Shown here piece after piece: positions 1 to 6,270 of a DNA stretch of 17,069 bases (its first letter is position 1; every line of letters starts with the position of its first letter). The notes below the pieces were generated by a model, which made no database searches, was not told the origin of the DNA, and saw only the letters and a program-made list of their open reading frames with translations. A program made the position numbers and the translations under genes. The DNA comes from Kosmotogaceae bacterium UBA1373. GTDB lineage: Bacteria > Thermotogota > Thermotogae > Petrotogales > Kosmotogaceae. The stretch is from contig DBRH01000013.1 in assembly GCA_002305955.1 (NCBI GenBank), positions 2,045 to 19,113 on the forward strand. The letters run 5' to 3'.

Positions 1-222
1 ATTTCTTATATCGGAGACGATGAGGCCGATAGTCTTGGTTTTTCTTGTTCTCAGGGATTTTGCGGATGAATTGGGGATGTAATTCAGCTGTGAAGCAACT
101 TTGCGGATCCTTTTACGGAGATCGCCGCCGACGCCCGGTCCGTTCGACAGAGCTCTCGACACGGTCGAAGGCGATATTCCGAGACTCTTCGCGATGTCTT
201 TGATCGTAGTTTTTCCGGCCAC
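1..222 (-). CDS. LacI-family transcriptional repressor (N-terminal part, runs off the window)
   Basis: Seen: 74 codons on the minus strand, open to the window edge. It starts at GTG (222-220), with a GGAGG ribosome site at 233-229, six bases upstream. The first ~55 residues form a LacI-type helix-turn-helix (IKDIAKSLGISPSTVSRAL) followed by the hinge helix (LNYIPNSSAKSLRTRKT), and the sugar-binding core begins with TIGLIVSDIRN. Family knowledge: LacI repressors bind short palindromes with a central CG and are released by a sugar or nucleoside ligand. A perfect palindrome of this type lies in its own leader at 233-246, so autoregulation is likely. The effector domain is outside the window, so the ligand cannot be inferred. 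The recognition helix (SPSTVSR) differs from that of the second LacI protein of the window (SIATVSN), fitting the different operators near each gene. Confidence 0.9.
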   Translation of the reverse strand, partial: MAGKTTIKDIAKSLGISPSTVSRALSNGPGVGGDLRKRIRKVASQLNYIPNSSAKSLRTRKTKTIGLIVSDIRN

Positions 223-232
223 AACAAACCTC

Positions 233-246
233 CGCAAACGTTTGCG
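233..246. promoter_or_regulatory. LacI-type operator CGCAAACGTTTGCG in the leader of the lacI-like gene
   Basis: Perfect 14-bp palindrome with central CG, lying between the -10 box (261-256) and the GTG start (222). It touches the ribosome binding site and would sit at about +3 to +17 of the transcript. The shape matches known PurR/RbsR/CcpA-class operators. Autorepression is inferred. Confidence 0.8.
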
Positions 247-255
247 TACAATTGC

Positions 256-261
256 ATTATA
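256..261 (-). promoter_or_regulatory. -10 box of the lacI-like gene
   Basis: A perfect TATAAT on the minus strand, 33 bases before the GTG codon and just upstream of the palindromic operator. No good -35 box is visible at the right distance, and the upstream DNA is the terminator hairpin of the neighbouring gene. Confidence 0.5.
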
Positions 262-276
262 CAATCAACCTCTGAG

Positions 277-302
277 AAAAGGTAGGACCCTTGGGTCCTA
301 CC
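277..302 (-). terminator. Rho-independent terminator after the DUF4332 gene
   Basis: Perfect inverted repeat GGTAGGACCC / GGGTCCTACC (281-290, 293-302) followed on the minus strand by TTTT (280-277). It lies 54 bases beyond the stop codon at 356 and separates this gene from the downstream lacI-like gene. Confidence 0.8.
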
Positions 303-355
303 CTTCGTGCTCGGATTGCCGTAAACTGTCAGGAAGATCGAATCGCCGAACCGCT

Positions 356-760
356 TCAGTACTGAAGAACTCGAGGTAATTTCTTGGCCTGTTCCACCCA
401 TTTTATGATCTGCTTTTTAGCCGGGAGGCTTTCAACCAGTTTCTCCTTTTCGTTAACCTCGATCATCTTCAAATACAGGTTCTCGGGGTTTCGCTTCGAC
501 AGTTCCGGTACGGTATCGACTCCTACGGCTTCCAGGAGTTCGGAATACTTCCCGCCAACTCCGCGGATTCTGATCAAGTCTGCATGATTGGACCAGGTAA
601 GAATCTTATCTTCCGGAATTCCGGTCTTCTTTGCGAGTTCCGTTCGGGCCTTTTTCGTTGCGCAAGCTTCCAGAAGAGATTCTACTGAAACTATGCCCAG
701 CTCTTTCAACTTATTCTCGATCGCGGATTCGATTCCCTTAATTATAGCCAGTTTTGTCAC
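356..760 (-). CDS. DUF4332 domain protein (helix-hairpin-helix)
   Basis: A 134-residue cytosolic protein with no signal peptide or membrane segment. It starts at GTG (760-758) behind a GAGGAGG site. Residues ~1-60 form one helix-hairpin-helix-like unit (IKGIESAIENKLKELGI, GIPEDKILTW) and residues ~60-130 a second, with the typical DUF4332 stretches LIRIRGVGGKYSELLEAVGV, PENLYLKMIEVNEK and WVEQAKKLP. Family knowledge: DUF4332 proteins resemble the DNA-binding HhH regions of RuvA/PolX-like proteins, but no clear function is established. It follows the DUF937 gene on the same strand after 84 bases, so the two could be co-transcribed; no strong promoter is visible in the gap. A good terminator follows. 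The family call is firm, the role unknown. Confidence 0.9.
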   Translation of the reverse strand: MTKLAIIKGIESAIENKLKELGIVSVESLLEACATKKARTELAKKTGIPEDKILTWSNHADLIRIRGVGGKYSELLEAVGVDTVPELSKRNPENLYLKMIEVNEKEKLVESLPAKKQIIKWVEQAKKLPRVLQY

Positions 761-844
761 AGACTCTCCTCCTCTCTTAAAATGTATTGAACAGACAGAT
801 CCAGATTTTATTAGTCGACCAGCCGTTAGCTATTTGTGCTTAAA

Positions 845-1420
845 TTATTTCTTCTTGAATATCTTTCCGAACAGGTTTCCCACGTCGTCGATAATGTTTC
901 CGTCTTTGTTGCTGTCAAGGAAGTTGGCCGCCATTCCCATCATTCCGCTATCTCCCTGGCTGGCAACGTTCGACAACAAACCGGCTATTCCAGAAGCGTC
1001 CAGGTTCTCTTTCTTCTTTTCCTGGCCGAGGAAACCCATCAGAAGCGGTGCCAGCTGCGACAGAAGGCCGGCAACCTGATTCGTTTTCAAGCCGGTCTCT
1101 TTTGCGAGACTTTTCTCAACCTGTTTTTCCTTGCCGGAAAATATGTGACTGAGCATTTTTACACCGTCATCTTTATTTACTCCGTTCAGAAAACTGGTAA
1201 TGCTGCTGACATTGTCATTCTTGTGCTGATCCAAAGCCTTTGCCAGCGAAGCAGCCCCTTCAGGAGTGGAGGAGTTTTTTAGCAGCCCCTGAAGAAGTGT
1301 CGGTAATCCAATCTCTGTGAGTTTTTGTACCTTTTCCGGGCTTACACCAACAGACTCGCCTAACTTCGCTGCCGTGCTTTTTTCGCTGAGCTGCTTAGAA
1401 AGCGTATCGAAAAGACCCAT
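845..1420 (-). CDS. DUF937 (YidB-like) family protein
   Basis: A 191-residue soluble protein. An in-frame ATG at 1453 exists, but the ATG at 1420-1418 is chosen: an AAAGGAGG site lies just upstream (1434-1427) and the family normally begins MG(L/I)FD, as here (MGLFDTLSKQ). Seen: a helical N-terminal half, then the characteristic repeats MLSHIFSGKEKQVEKSLAKE and LLSQLAPLLMGFLGQ, and a C-terminal acidic loop DSNKDGNIIDD followed by a Lys-rich end (GKIFKKK). The loop resembles an EF-hand/dockerin-type calcium loop and is common in DUF937 members. Family knowledge: widespread bacterial proteins, E. coli YidB among them, without a defined biochemical role. A TATAAT box lies upstream. The call is confident at family level only. 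Confidence 0.9.
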   Translation of the reverse strand: MGLFDTLSKQLSEKSTAAKLGESVGVSPEKVQKLTEIGLPTLLQGLLKNSSTPEGAASLAKALDQHKNDNVSSITSFLNGVNKDDGVKMLSHIFSGKEKQVEKSLAKETGLKTNQVAGLLSQLAPLLMGFLGQEKKKENLDASGIAGLLSNVASQGDSGMMGMAANFLDSNKDGNIIDDVGNLFGKIFKKK

Positions 1421-1457
1421 TTTTTTCCTCCTTTTAAAAATAAGTAACATCAAACTT

Positions 1458-1463
1458 ATTATA
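1458..1463 (-). promoter_or_regulatory. -10 box of the DUF937 gene
   Basis: Minus-strand TATAAT (1463-1458), 38 bases upstream of the ATG at 1420. The expected -35 position shows no good TTGACA-like match, so this rests on the -10 box and its location. Confidence 0.45.
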
Positions 1464-1790
1464 CTTCTTTATTTATAATTGCCCTAGCTAATGAGAGAGA
1501 CTCGAAAAAGCCGGGATCTGAAACCTTAAGGCGATCAGCGGTTGACACAGTATAAGCCCCGAGCGTGGGTTCCTGGTAAAACAGAGGCCATAGAGAGGGA
1601 GGGAGAGACTGAAGAGATGAGGTCCCGTATAGGTTTCCTGAATATGAACATTTCAGGGCAGGCTCATCAGGACAGGCTCCACGGAATGACGACGCGAAAA
1701 ACCCTCGACGCTCTTTCTCGTGTTTTTACCCCCACCTCTCCACGCGCACCCAACAACCGTTCTAAGTGGTATAAGTCCGCAACTTACCAG
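1464..1790. other. Intergenic stretch without a supported gene
   Basis: About 330 bases between the minus-strand DUF937 promoter and the GntR operon promoter. A 98-codon open frame (1542-1838) was judged not to be a gene: no ribosome site, low-complexity composition and no recognisable motif. The only structure seen is a pair of imperfect 12-base direct repeats (1654-1679). No tRNA or riboswitch fold was recognised. Confidence 0.4.
1654..1679. repeat. Short imperfect direct repeat (two 12-base copies)
   Basis: CAGGGCAGGCTC (1654-1665) and CAGGACAGGCTC (1668-1679) differ at one base and are separated by two bases. Similar CAGGACAGGCTC strings occur as dispersed intergenic repeats in other bacteria; that link is from memory and unverified here. 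Confidence 0.45.
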
Positions 1791-1821
1791 TTGAAGTGTG
1801 TTGGGGTTAGCTGTCTATACA
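1791..1821 (+). promoter_or_regulatory. Putative promoter of the GntR-btpA-transport operon
   Basis: TTGAAG (1791-1796) and TCTATA (1814-1819) with a 17-base spacer; the register TATACA (1816-1821) is also possible. The -10 element coincides with a GTCTATAC operator site (1813-1820), the placement expected for repression by the GntR protein encoded just downstream. Moderate support only. Confidence 0.4.
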
Positions 1822-1908
1822 CCTCTTTGAAAGCTTAATTACAACTGAAGCATTGGTTAAAAAAAGAAGTATAGAATTCAGGTGGTATAGACATATAGAT
1901 ATCTATAC
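1813..1908. promoter_or_regulatory. Cluster of HutC/GntR-type operator sites (GTMTAKAC)
   Basis: Seen: GTCTATAC at 1813-1820 and GTATAGAC at 1885-1892 both fit GTMTAKAC exactly. GTATAGAA at 1869-1876 and ATCTATAC at 1901-1908 each differ at one base. The last three are spaced 16 bases start to start, and 1885-1908 is itself a near-palindrome. Family knowledge: the HutC subfamily of GntR regulators binds GTMTAKAC-like sites. The next gene is a HutC-type GntR protein, so autoregulation of the whole operon is a direct inference. Confidence 0.7.
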
Positions 1909-1927
1909 GCGATTGCGAGGTGTCGGC

Positions 1928-2644
1928 ATGATACCTATCTATCTGGAAATCAGAAGCTATATGATTAAACAGATCGAAAAAGGGAGACTCGTTCCCGGCG
2001 ACAAAATCCCATCCGAACGAGAGCTTGTCGATCTGTTCAAGGTAAGCCGCATGACCGTGAGACACGCGATCGATCAGCTTGTCAACGATGGAATCCTTGT
2101 CAGAATGGTCGGCAAGGGTACTTATGTTAGCAGCGAGAGACTTTCCACAGCACTCAATGTTCTTAACAGCTTTTCAGAGGATATAATCGCTTCCGGCCAC
2201 AGTCCCTCCGCAAAACTTATCAGCGTTGAAAAGACCCAGACCGGCAATACGATCTCTTCCCTTTTGAGAATCGATAAGAGCCGGGAAGTAATAAAAGTCG
2301 AGAGGCTAAGACTGGTGGACGGTCTGGAAATGGCCATAACCACATCCTTCTTCCCCGTTTCAAGAGCGCTACCCCTTGACGAACTGGATTTCACGGCAAC
2401 TTCGATTTACAGGCAGATAGAGTCTCTGGGTCTGAGGATAGAAAAGGCCAGCGAAACCGTTACCGCCGAAGCGGCCGACAAGAGATCGGCCGGCTTTCTG
2501 AGGGTAAAGGAAAACTCCCCGCTGCTCAAAATCATAAGACTTACATTTATCTCAAACAACGTTCCTATCGAATACATGGAAGGATTGTTCAGACCGGATA
2601 GATATGTGATATCCCAGGAATTATACAGACAGGGAGTGAGATGA
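1928..2644 (+). CDS. GntR-family repressor, HutC subfamily (UTRA effector domain)
   Basis: A 238-residue regulator. An upstream TTG (1853) would extend it, but the ATG at 1928 is preferred: it has a GAGGTG site five bases upstream, and the family typically begins (M)IPIYLEIRSY as here. Residues ~2-68 are the winged helix (PGDKIPSERELVDLFKVSR, MTVRHAIDQLVNDGILVRM, VGKGTYV). Residues ~85-236 are a UTRA ligand domain, with the usual segments REVIKVERLRL, DELDFTATSIYRQIESLGL and NVPIEYMEGLFRPDRY. Family knowledge: UTRA domains bind small molecules such as phosphosugars, amino sugars or urocanate. The gene heads the operon, overlaps the next gene by ATGA, and is preceded by matching operator sites, so it most likely represses the operon and senses its substrate or an intermediate. 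Confidence 0.93.
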   Translation: MIPIYLEIRSYMIKQIEKGRLVPGDKIPSERELVDLFKVSRMTVRHAIDQLVNDGILVRMVGKGTYVSSERLSTALNVLNSFSEDIIASGHSPSAKLISVEKTQTGNTISSLLRIDKSREVIKVERLRLVDGLEMAITTSFFPVSRALPLDELDFTATSIYRQIESLGLRIEKASETVTAEAADKRSAGFLRVKENSPLLKIIRLTFISNNVPIEYMEGLFRPDRYVISQELYRQGVR

Positions 2645-3468
2645 TGAAAATGTTTGAAGAGATGTTCGGAAAAAAGCTGCCGATAATCGGTGTCGTTCAT
2701 CTGCAGCCACTGCCGGGAGCGCCAAGATACGAAGGTATGGCGATGAAGGAGATCTCCAGAATAGCCGTCGAAGAAGCTACCATCATGGTCGAAAACGGAA
2801 TAGACGGCCTGATAGTCGAAAACTTCCGGGACATGATGTTCAAGAAGAGGGTGGGACCGGAAACCGTTGCGGCGATGACTTACATTGCCTTTGAAGTTGC
2901 GTCCAGACTTTCCGTGCCGATCGGACTATGTGTCCTTCAATCTGACGCGATTTCCGCTCTCGCGATAGCAAAGGCCGTGGGTGGAAAATTCATCAGAGTC
3001 CCTTACTACACCGAGACTTATATTGTCGATGCCGGAACGATGGAGAGCGTGGCGGCAGATGCCCTCAGGTTCAGAAAGATGATCGAGGCCGGAGATGTGA
3101 AGATATTTGCCGACGTTCATATCAAACACGGCTATTCTCTGTCGCGAAGATCGATCGAGGAATCGGCCGAGGATGCTTACGAACGCGGACTCGCCGACGC
3201 GATTATCGTAACGGGAAAGAAGACGGGTGGAAAGACAAAGCCGGAAGATGTGGAGGCGGTCAGGAATTATCTTCCAGATGTCCCTCTCATTGTCGGGAGC
3301 GGCGTAACTCAAGAAAACCTCTCCGAGTACTTCCCGAAACTCTGCGATGCAGTAATTGTCGGAACCAGCCTTAAGAAAGACGGAAAAACCGAAGGTCCCA
3401 TAGATCCAGAGAGAGTGAGGCAGTTCTCAAAAAGCATGGAAAAGTGCAGAAAGGAGCTCGACCGATGA
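2641..3468 (+). CDS. BtpA/SgcQ-family TIM-barrel protein, copy 1
   Basis: A 275-residue cytosolic protein of the BtpA family (Pfam BtpA; E. coli SgcQ is a member). The ATG at 2641 overlaps the gntR stop by ATGA; a second ATG follows immediately, so the start may be one codon later. Seen: the family N-terminal motif PIIGVVHLQPLPGAP (His20), the VEN strand (~58-60), DVHIKH (Asp158, His160, Lys162, His163), a TGKKTGG segment, and GSG (219-221) and GTS (241-243) loops. The latter two sit where RPE-type barrels bind phosphate. Family knowledge: cyanobacterial BtpA affects photosystem I accumulation, and SgcQ lies in an uncharacterised sugar operon; no reaction is established to my knowledge. Inference: next to a kinase and a nucleoside/sugar importer, it probably acts on a phosphorylated sugar or nucleoside. 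Confidence 0.93.
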   Translation: MMKMFEEMFGKKLPIIGVVHLQPLPGAPRYEGMAMKEISRIAVEEATIMVENGIDGLIVENFRDMMFKKRVGPETVAAMTYIAFEVASRLSVPIGLCVLQSDAISALAIAKAVGGKFIRVPYYTETYIVDAGTMESVAADALRFRKMIEAGDVKIFADVHIKHGYSLSRRSIEESAEDAYERGLADAIIVTGKKTGGKTKPEDVEAVRNYLPDVPLIVGSGVTQENLSEYFPKLCDAVIVGTSLKKDGKTEGPIDPERVRQFSKSMEKCRKELDR

Positions 3469-4283
3469 CAACTGTATCTGAATTCAACGAAATCTTCGCT
3501 ACTTCAAAGCCGATAATTGGCATGATTCACCTCAAGCCGCTGCCGGGTTCGCCCGTTTACGACGGAAAGGGTCTGAAGAAAGTTATAGATCAGGCGCTCG
3601 AAGAGGCGGGGAAGCTCATAGACGGAGGAGTCGACGGCGTTCAGGTGGAGAACTACAACGATCCATCGTATTTTCCCGACGTCGCTCCGGCCGAAACCGT
3701 CTCCTCGCTTTCCATAGTCGCCCACGAGGTTCACAAAGCCTATCCGAATGTTCCGATGGGAATATGCCTTCTTGCAGATCCGATAGCGTCCATAGCGGTA
3801 GCTCACACCTCGGGTGCCAGATTCGTCAGGGCCACAGTTTTCACCGAAGCGGCGGTCGACGTATCCGGTCTGGCATTAAGGAGACCTCATGAGATCCTAA
3901 GATATCGCAAGTTCCTCGACCCATCCATCAAGATCTTCGCGGACGTCCATATAAAACACTCAGCGCCGCTTGCGATGAGACCGATAGAGGAATCGGCTTA
4001 CGACGCGGCGTATTTCATGGCCGATGCCGTGATCATAAGCGGTAAACACACGGGGTTTGAAACACCTCTCGAAGATCTGAAGAAAGTGCGCGGGGTACTT
4101 CCCGACTATCCGATAATGGTGGGATCGGGTATGAACAAAGTCAACGCGCAAAAGATACTCGAAGTCGCCTCCGGCGCCTTTGTCGGCTCTACATTCAAGA
4201 TCGACGGTAACTCCTACAAATCCGTGGATTGCGAAAGGGTGAAGGAGTTCATGAAAGTGATCGGGGAGATCAGGAGTAGATGA
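3465..4283 (+). CDS. BtpA/SgcQ-family TIM-barrel protein, copy 2
   Basis: A 272-residue paralogue of the preceding gene. The start is ATG 3465, in an ATGA overlap with the previous stop and with AAGGAG at 3451-3456; an in-frame upstream ATG at 3444 lacks such a site. It keeps the family motifs PIIGMIHLKPLPGSP (His22), VENYN, DVHIKH (Asp160, His162, Lys164, His165), ADAVIISGKHTG, VGSGM and VGSTFKIDG. Divergence from copy 1 is substantial (for example ENYNDPSYFPDV versus ENFRDMMFKKRV), so the pair looks like two distinct enzymes or a heteromeric complex rather than a recent duplication. Co-translation with copy 1 would supply both in similar amounts. Exact chemistry is unknown; the phosphate-binding-like loops suggest a phosphorylated substrate, possibly the product of the kinase encoded next. 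Confidence 0.93.
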   Translation: MTTVSEFNEIFATSKPIIGMIHLKPLPGSPVYDGKGLKKVIDQALEEAGKLIDGGVDGVQVENYNDPSYFPDVAPAETVSSLSIVAHEVHKAYPNVPMGICLLADPIASIAVAHTSGARFVRATVFTEAAVDVSGLALRRPHEILRYRKFLDPSIKIFADVHIKHSAPLAMRPIEESAYDAAYFMADAVIISGKHTGFETPLEDLKKVRGVLPDYPIMVGSGMNKVNAQKILEVASGAFVGSTFKIDGNSYKSVDCERVKEFMKVIGEIRSR

Positions 4284-5239
4284 AGAAATCCGTTCTCGTG
4301 CTGGGCGACATAAATGTGGATATAATCGGGAGGTTCGACGGCTTCCCCGTGCCTGGAGGCTCTGTCTATAGTGAAAAACCGATCCTGAATCCCGGTGGCT
4401 CGGGGCTGAACACATTTGTGGGTCTGAAGAAGCTCAACGTTGACGCATCGTTCGAGACGATGATAGGAAACGATCTCTTCGGTGATTATATAAAGGTTTG
4501 CCTTTCGGAGCTGGGGATTGAGTTCACTCCGAAGGTTTCTAGCTCGTACCCGACCGGAGTGGTTTTTTCGCTTTCGGCCCAGAACGAGCGAACTTTCTTC
4601 TCGTTCAGAAAAAATGCCGCAGACATACATATGACTTGCGAGGACCTCTCGCAGGTTTACGAAAGCCCGGATTTGCTTTATCTCACCGGTGTATCGATAG
4701 TCGAAGGAGCCGAGACCTTTCATACGTTCCTGGAAGCGGTAAAGAAGGCAAAGCGTTCGGGAACGAAAATTTTCTTCGATCCAAACATGAGGAAGACCGA
4801 CCCGGTTTCCATCGAGAGAATAGAGCAAGTGATTCCTTACGTAGATGTCTTCCTCCCGGCTCAGGATGAACTGACCGTTCTATTCTCGAAATCGAGGAAA
4901 TTCGGATTTTGTCTCGACCTTCTCGATGCGGGGATTTCCGAGATATGGATCAAGAAAGGCGCCAAAGGCTGTTCTTTTATTTCCGGAGACTTCAGTATAG
5001 ATTTTCCGGCTTCTAAGGTCAAGGTTCTCGACTGCACGGGCGCTGGCGATGCTTTCAACGCGGCCGTTGTCTGGGGACACGTCAATGAACTGGATGAGAA
5101 GGAGATAGGAACTTACGCAAATGTCTACGCGGGAATGAGCACCGAGAGGATCGGGGCGGCGACTTCTTATCCTGACAGGGAAAGCATGTTGAAAAGCGAG
5201 TACTACAAATCTATCAAGATGGGGGTGAAAGTCTTATGA
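4280..5239 (+). CDS. PfkB-family carbohydrate/nucleoside kinase
   Basis: A 319-residue ribokinase-fold kinase (PfkB family), which transfers ATP phosphate to a hydroxymethyl group of a sugar or nucleoside. Seen: the N-terminal GDINVDIIGRF strand, NPGGSGLNTFVGLKKLN (the usual GG..N..A region), a FFDPNMR segment, and the ATP-site signature DCTGAGDAFNAAV (251-263) with catalytic base Asp257. The ATG overlaps the previous stop (ATGA, 4280-4283) behind AGGAG, and the gene overlaps the binding-protein gene in the same way. Family knowledge: relatives include ribokinase, adenosine kinase and pseudouridine kinase (PsuK). The substrate cannot be read from sequence alone; coupling to a BMP-type importer and BtpA proteins favours a nucleoside or pentose. 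Its product would plausibly be the BtpA substrate. Confidence 0.93.
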   Translation: MKKSVLVLGDINVDIIGRFDGFPVPGGSVYSEKPILNPGGSGLNTFVGLKKLNVDASFETMIGNDLFGDYIKVCLSELGIEFTPKVSSSYPTGVVFSLSAQNERTFFSFRKNAADIHMTCEDLSQVYESPDLLYLTGVSIVEGAETFHTFLEAVKKAKRSGTKIFFDPNMRKTDPVSIERIEQVIPYVDVFLPAQDELTVLFSKSRKFGFCLDLLDAGISEIWIKKGAKGCSFISGDFSIDFPASKVKVLDCTGAGDAFNAAVVWGHVNELDEKEIGTYANVYAGMSTERIGAATSYPDRESMLKSEYYKSIKMGVKVL

Positions 5240-6222
5240 AGCGTTTGATTCTAGTTCTTGCGTTACTGAGTTTTGTAGCGATGGGTTTGGGGGCCTTAAA
5301 GGTTGCCATCGTTGCCGGCGACGCCATTGGAGACCGCGGATTTACAGATATGGCGTACATCGGCATTCAGGAAGCCCAGAAACAGTTCGGAATCGAGTAC
5401 AAGGTCTTCGAGTGCAATGTAGATCCTTCGAAGTATTTCGATTCGCTGAGGGCTGCCGCCATGAATTACGATCTGATCTTCGTGGACCCGGGTTATTTCT
5501 TCGATAAGGAACTCGCCGAAGTCAGCGCAATGTTCCCCTCCAAGACTTTTGTCTATATCGATGGCACATCCAGCCTTCCGAATGTTGTCTCCGTGCCATT
5601 CAAGCAGAACGAAGGCGCTTTCCTTGCCGGTTGCCTCGCGGCCTTGCTCACGAATAAAACCGAACTCTGCAAGATAAACGCGGAGAAGATCGTGGGATTC
5701 GTCGGTGGCTTCGATATGCCGGTAATAAGGGATTATCAGGCCGGTTTCGAGCATGGAGTGAAGTATGTAGATCCAAGTGTCAAGGTTATAGCCAGATACG
5801 CCGGTGACCACTACGACCCGGCACTCGGAAAGGAAACGGCCTACTCTGTCTTCAAAGAGGGAGCCGACGTGATATTCCAGGCTGCGGGACCGACGGGACT
5901 GGGAATACTCGAAGCGGCCAGAGATTACGGCTTCTACGCGATAGGCGTCGATACCGATCAGGGCTATCTCCAGCCTGGCTTCATAGTCTCCAGTATGATG
6001 AAGAAAGTGGATGTCGCAGTTCTTGACATCGTAAGAATGCAGATCGAAAACAGCCTCGAGAAGGGTTCCGTTCATGTATACGGCATCGCAAACGGCGGCG
6101 TCGGACTCGCATACAACCAATTCATGATGGACACTGTGCCGGCATCCGTCTATATAGAAATCAGCGAGATACAGGAGAAGATCTCGAACGGAGAGATAGT
6201 TGTAGATTCATATCTCGATTAA
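5236..6222 (+). CDS. BMP-family (PnrA-like) substrate-binding protein of an ABC importer
   Basis: A 328-residue exported binding protein. Residues 1-20 are a signal peptide (MKRLILVLALLSFVAMGLG). It has no lipobox cysteine, so it is predicted to be released or tethered otherwise rather than lipidated, unlike the classical Bmp/PnrA/Med lipoproteins. Seen: GDRGFTDMAYIGI, the DLIFVDPGYFF strand, NEGAFLAGCLAAL, a conserved FQAAGPTGLGILEAA segment, and GVDTDQGYL near the C-terminal lobe. Family knowledge: BMP proteins bind purine nucleosides or related compounds and feed ABC importers with the ATPase/permease types encoded next. The ATG overlaps the kinase stop (ATGA), an unusual degree of coupling for a binding protein that must be abundant. 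A stable hairpin follows the stop codon and may help set its expression apart from the downstream genes. Confidence 0.93.
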   Translation: MKRLILVLALLSFVAMGLGALKVAIVAGDAIGDRGFTDMAYIGIQEAQKQFGIEYKVFECNVDPSKYFDSLRAAAMNYDLIFVDPGYFFDKELAEVSAMFPSKTFVYIDGTSSLPNVVSVPFKQNEGAFLAGCLAALLTNKTELCKINAEKIVGFVGGFDMPVIRDYQAGFEHGVKYVDPSVKVIARYAGDHYDPALGKETAYSVFKEGADVIFQAAGPTGLGILEAARDYGFYAIGVDTDQGYLQPGFIVSSMMKKVDVAVLDIVRMQIENSLEKGSVHVYGIANGGVGLAYNQFMMDTVPASVYIEISEIQEKISNGEIVVDSYLD

Positions 6223-6231
6223 AGATTCCTT

Positions 6232-6255
6232 CCGGAGCCCCTATAGGGGCTCCGG
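6232..6255 (+). terminator. GC-rich intercistronic hairpin after the binding-protein gene
   Basis: Perfect stem CCGGAGCCCC / GGGGCTCCGG with a TATA loop, ten bases past the stop codon. Only GTTTCATAT follows, a poor U-tract, so it is more likely a partial terminator or mRNA-stabilising structure than a full stop, as is common between binding-protein and ATPase genes. Confidence 0.65.
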
Positions 6256-6270
6256 GTTTCATATCGGGGG

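Noticed and set aside
1542..1547. TTGACA as a -35 box
   Set aside because: No -10 box at 15-19 bases and no gene in range downstream.
1542..1838. 98-codon open frame on the plus strand in the intergenic region
   Set aside because: No ribosome site, no family-like motif, odd composition, and its end runs into the operator/promoter region of the GntR operon.
5296..6120. Long open frame (274 codons) on the minus strand opposite the BMP gene
   Set aside because: A shadow of the real gene: its translation lacks recognisable motifs, while the plus strand is a clear BMP protein with matching codon use.
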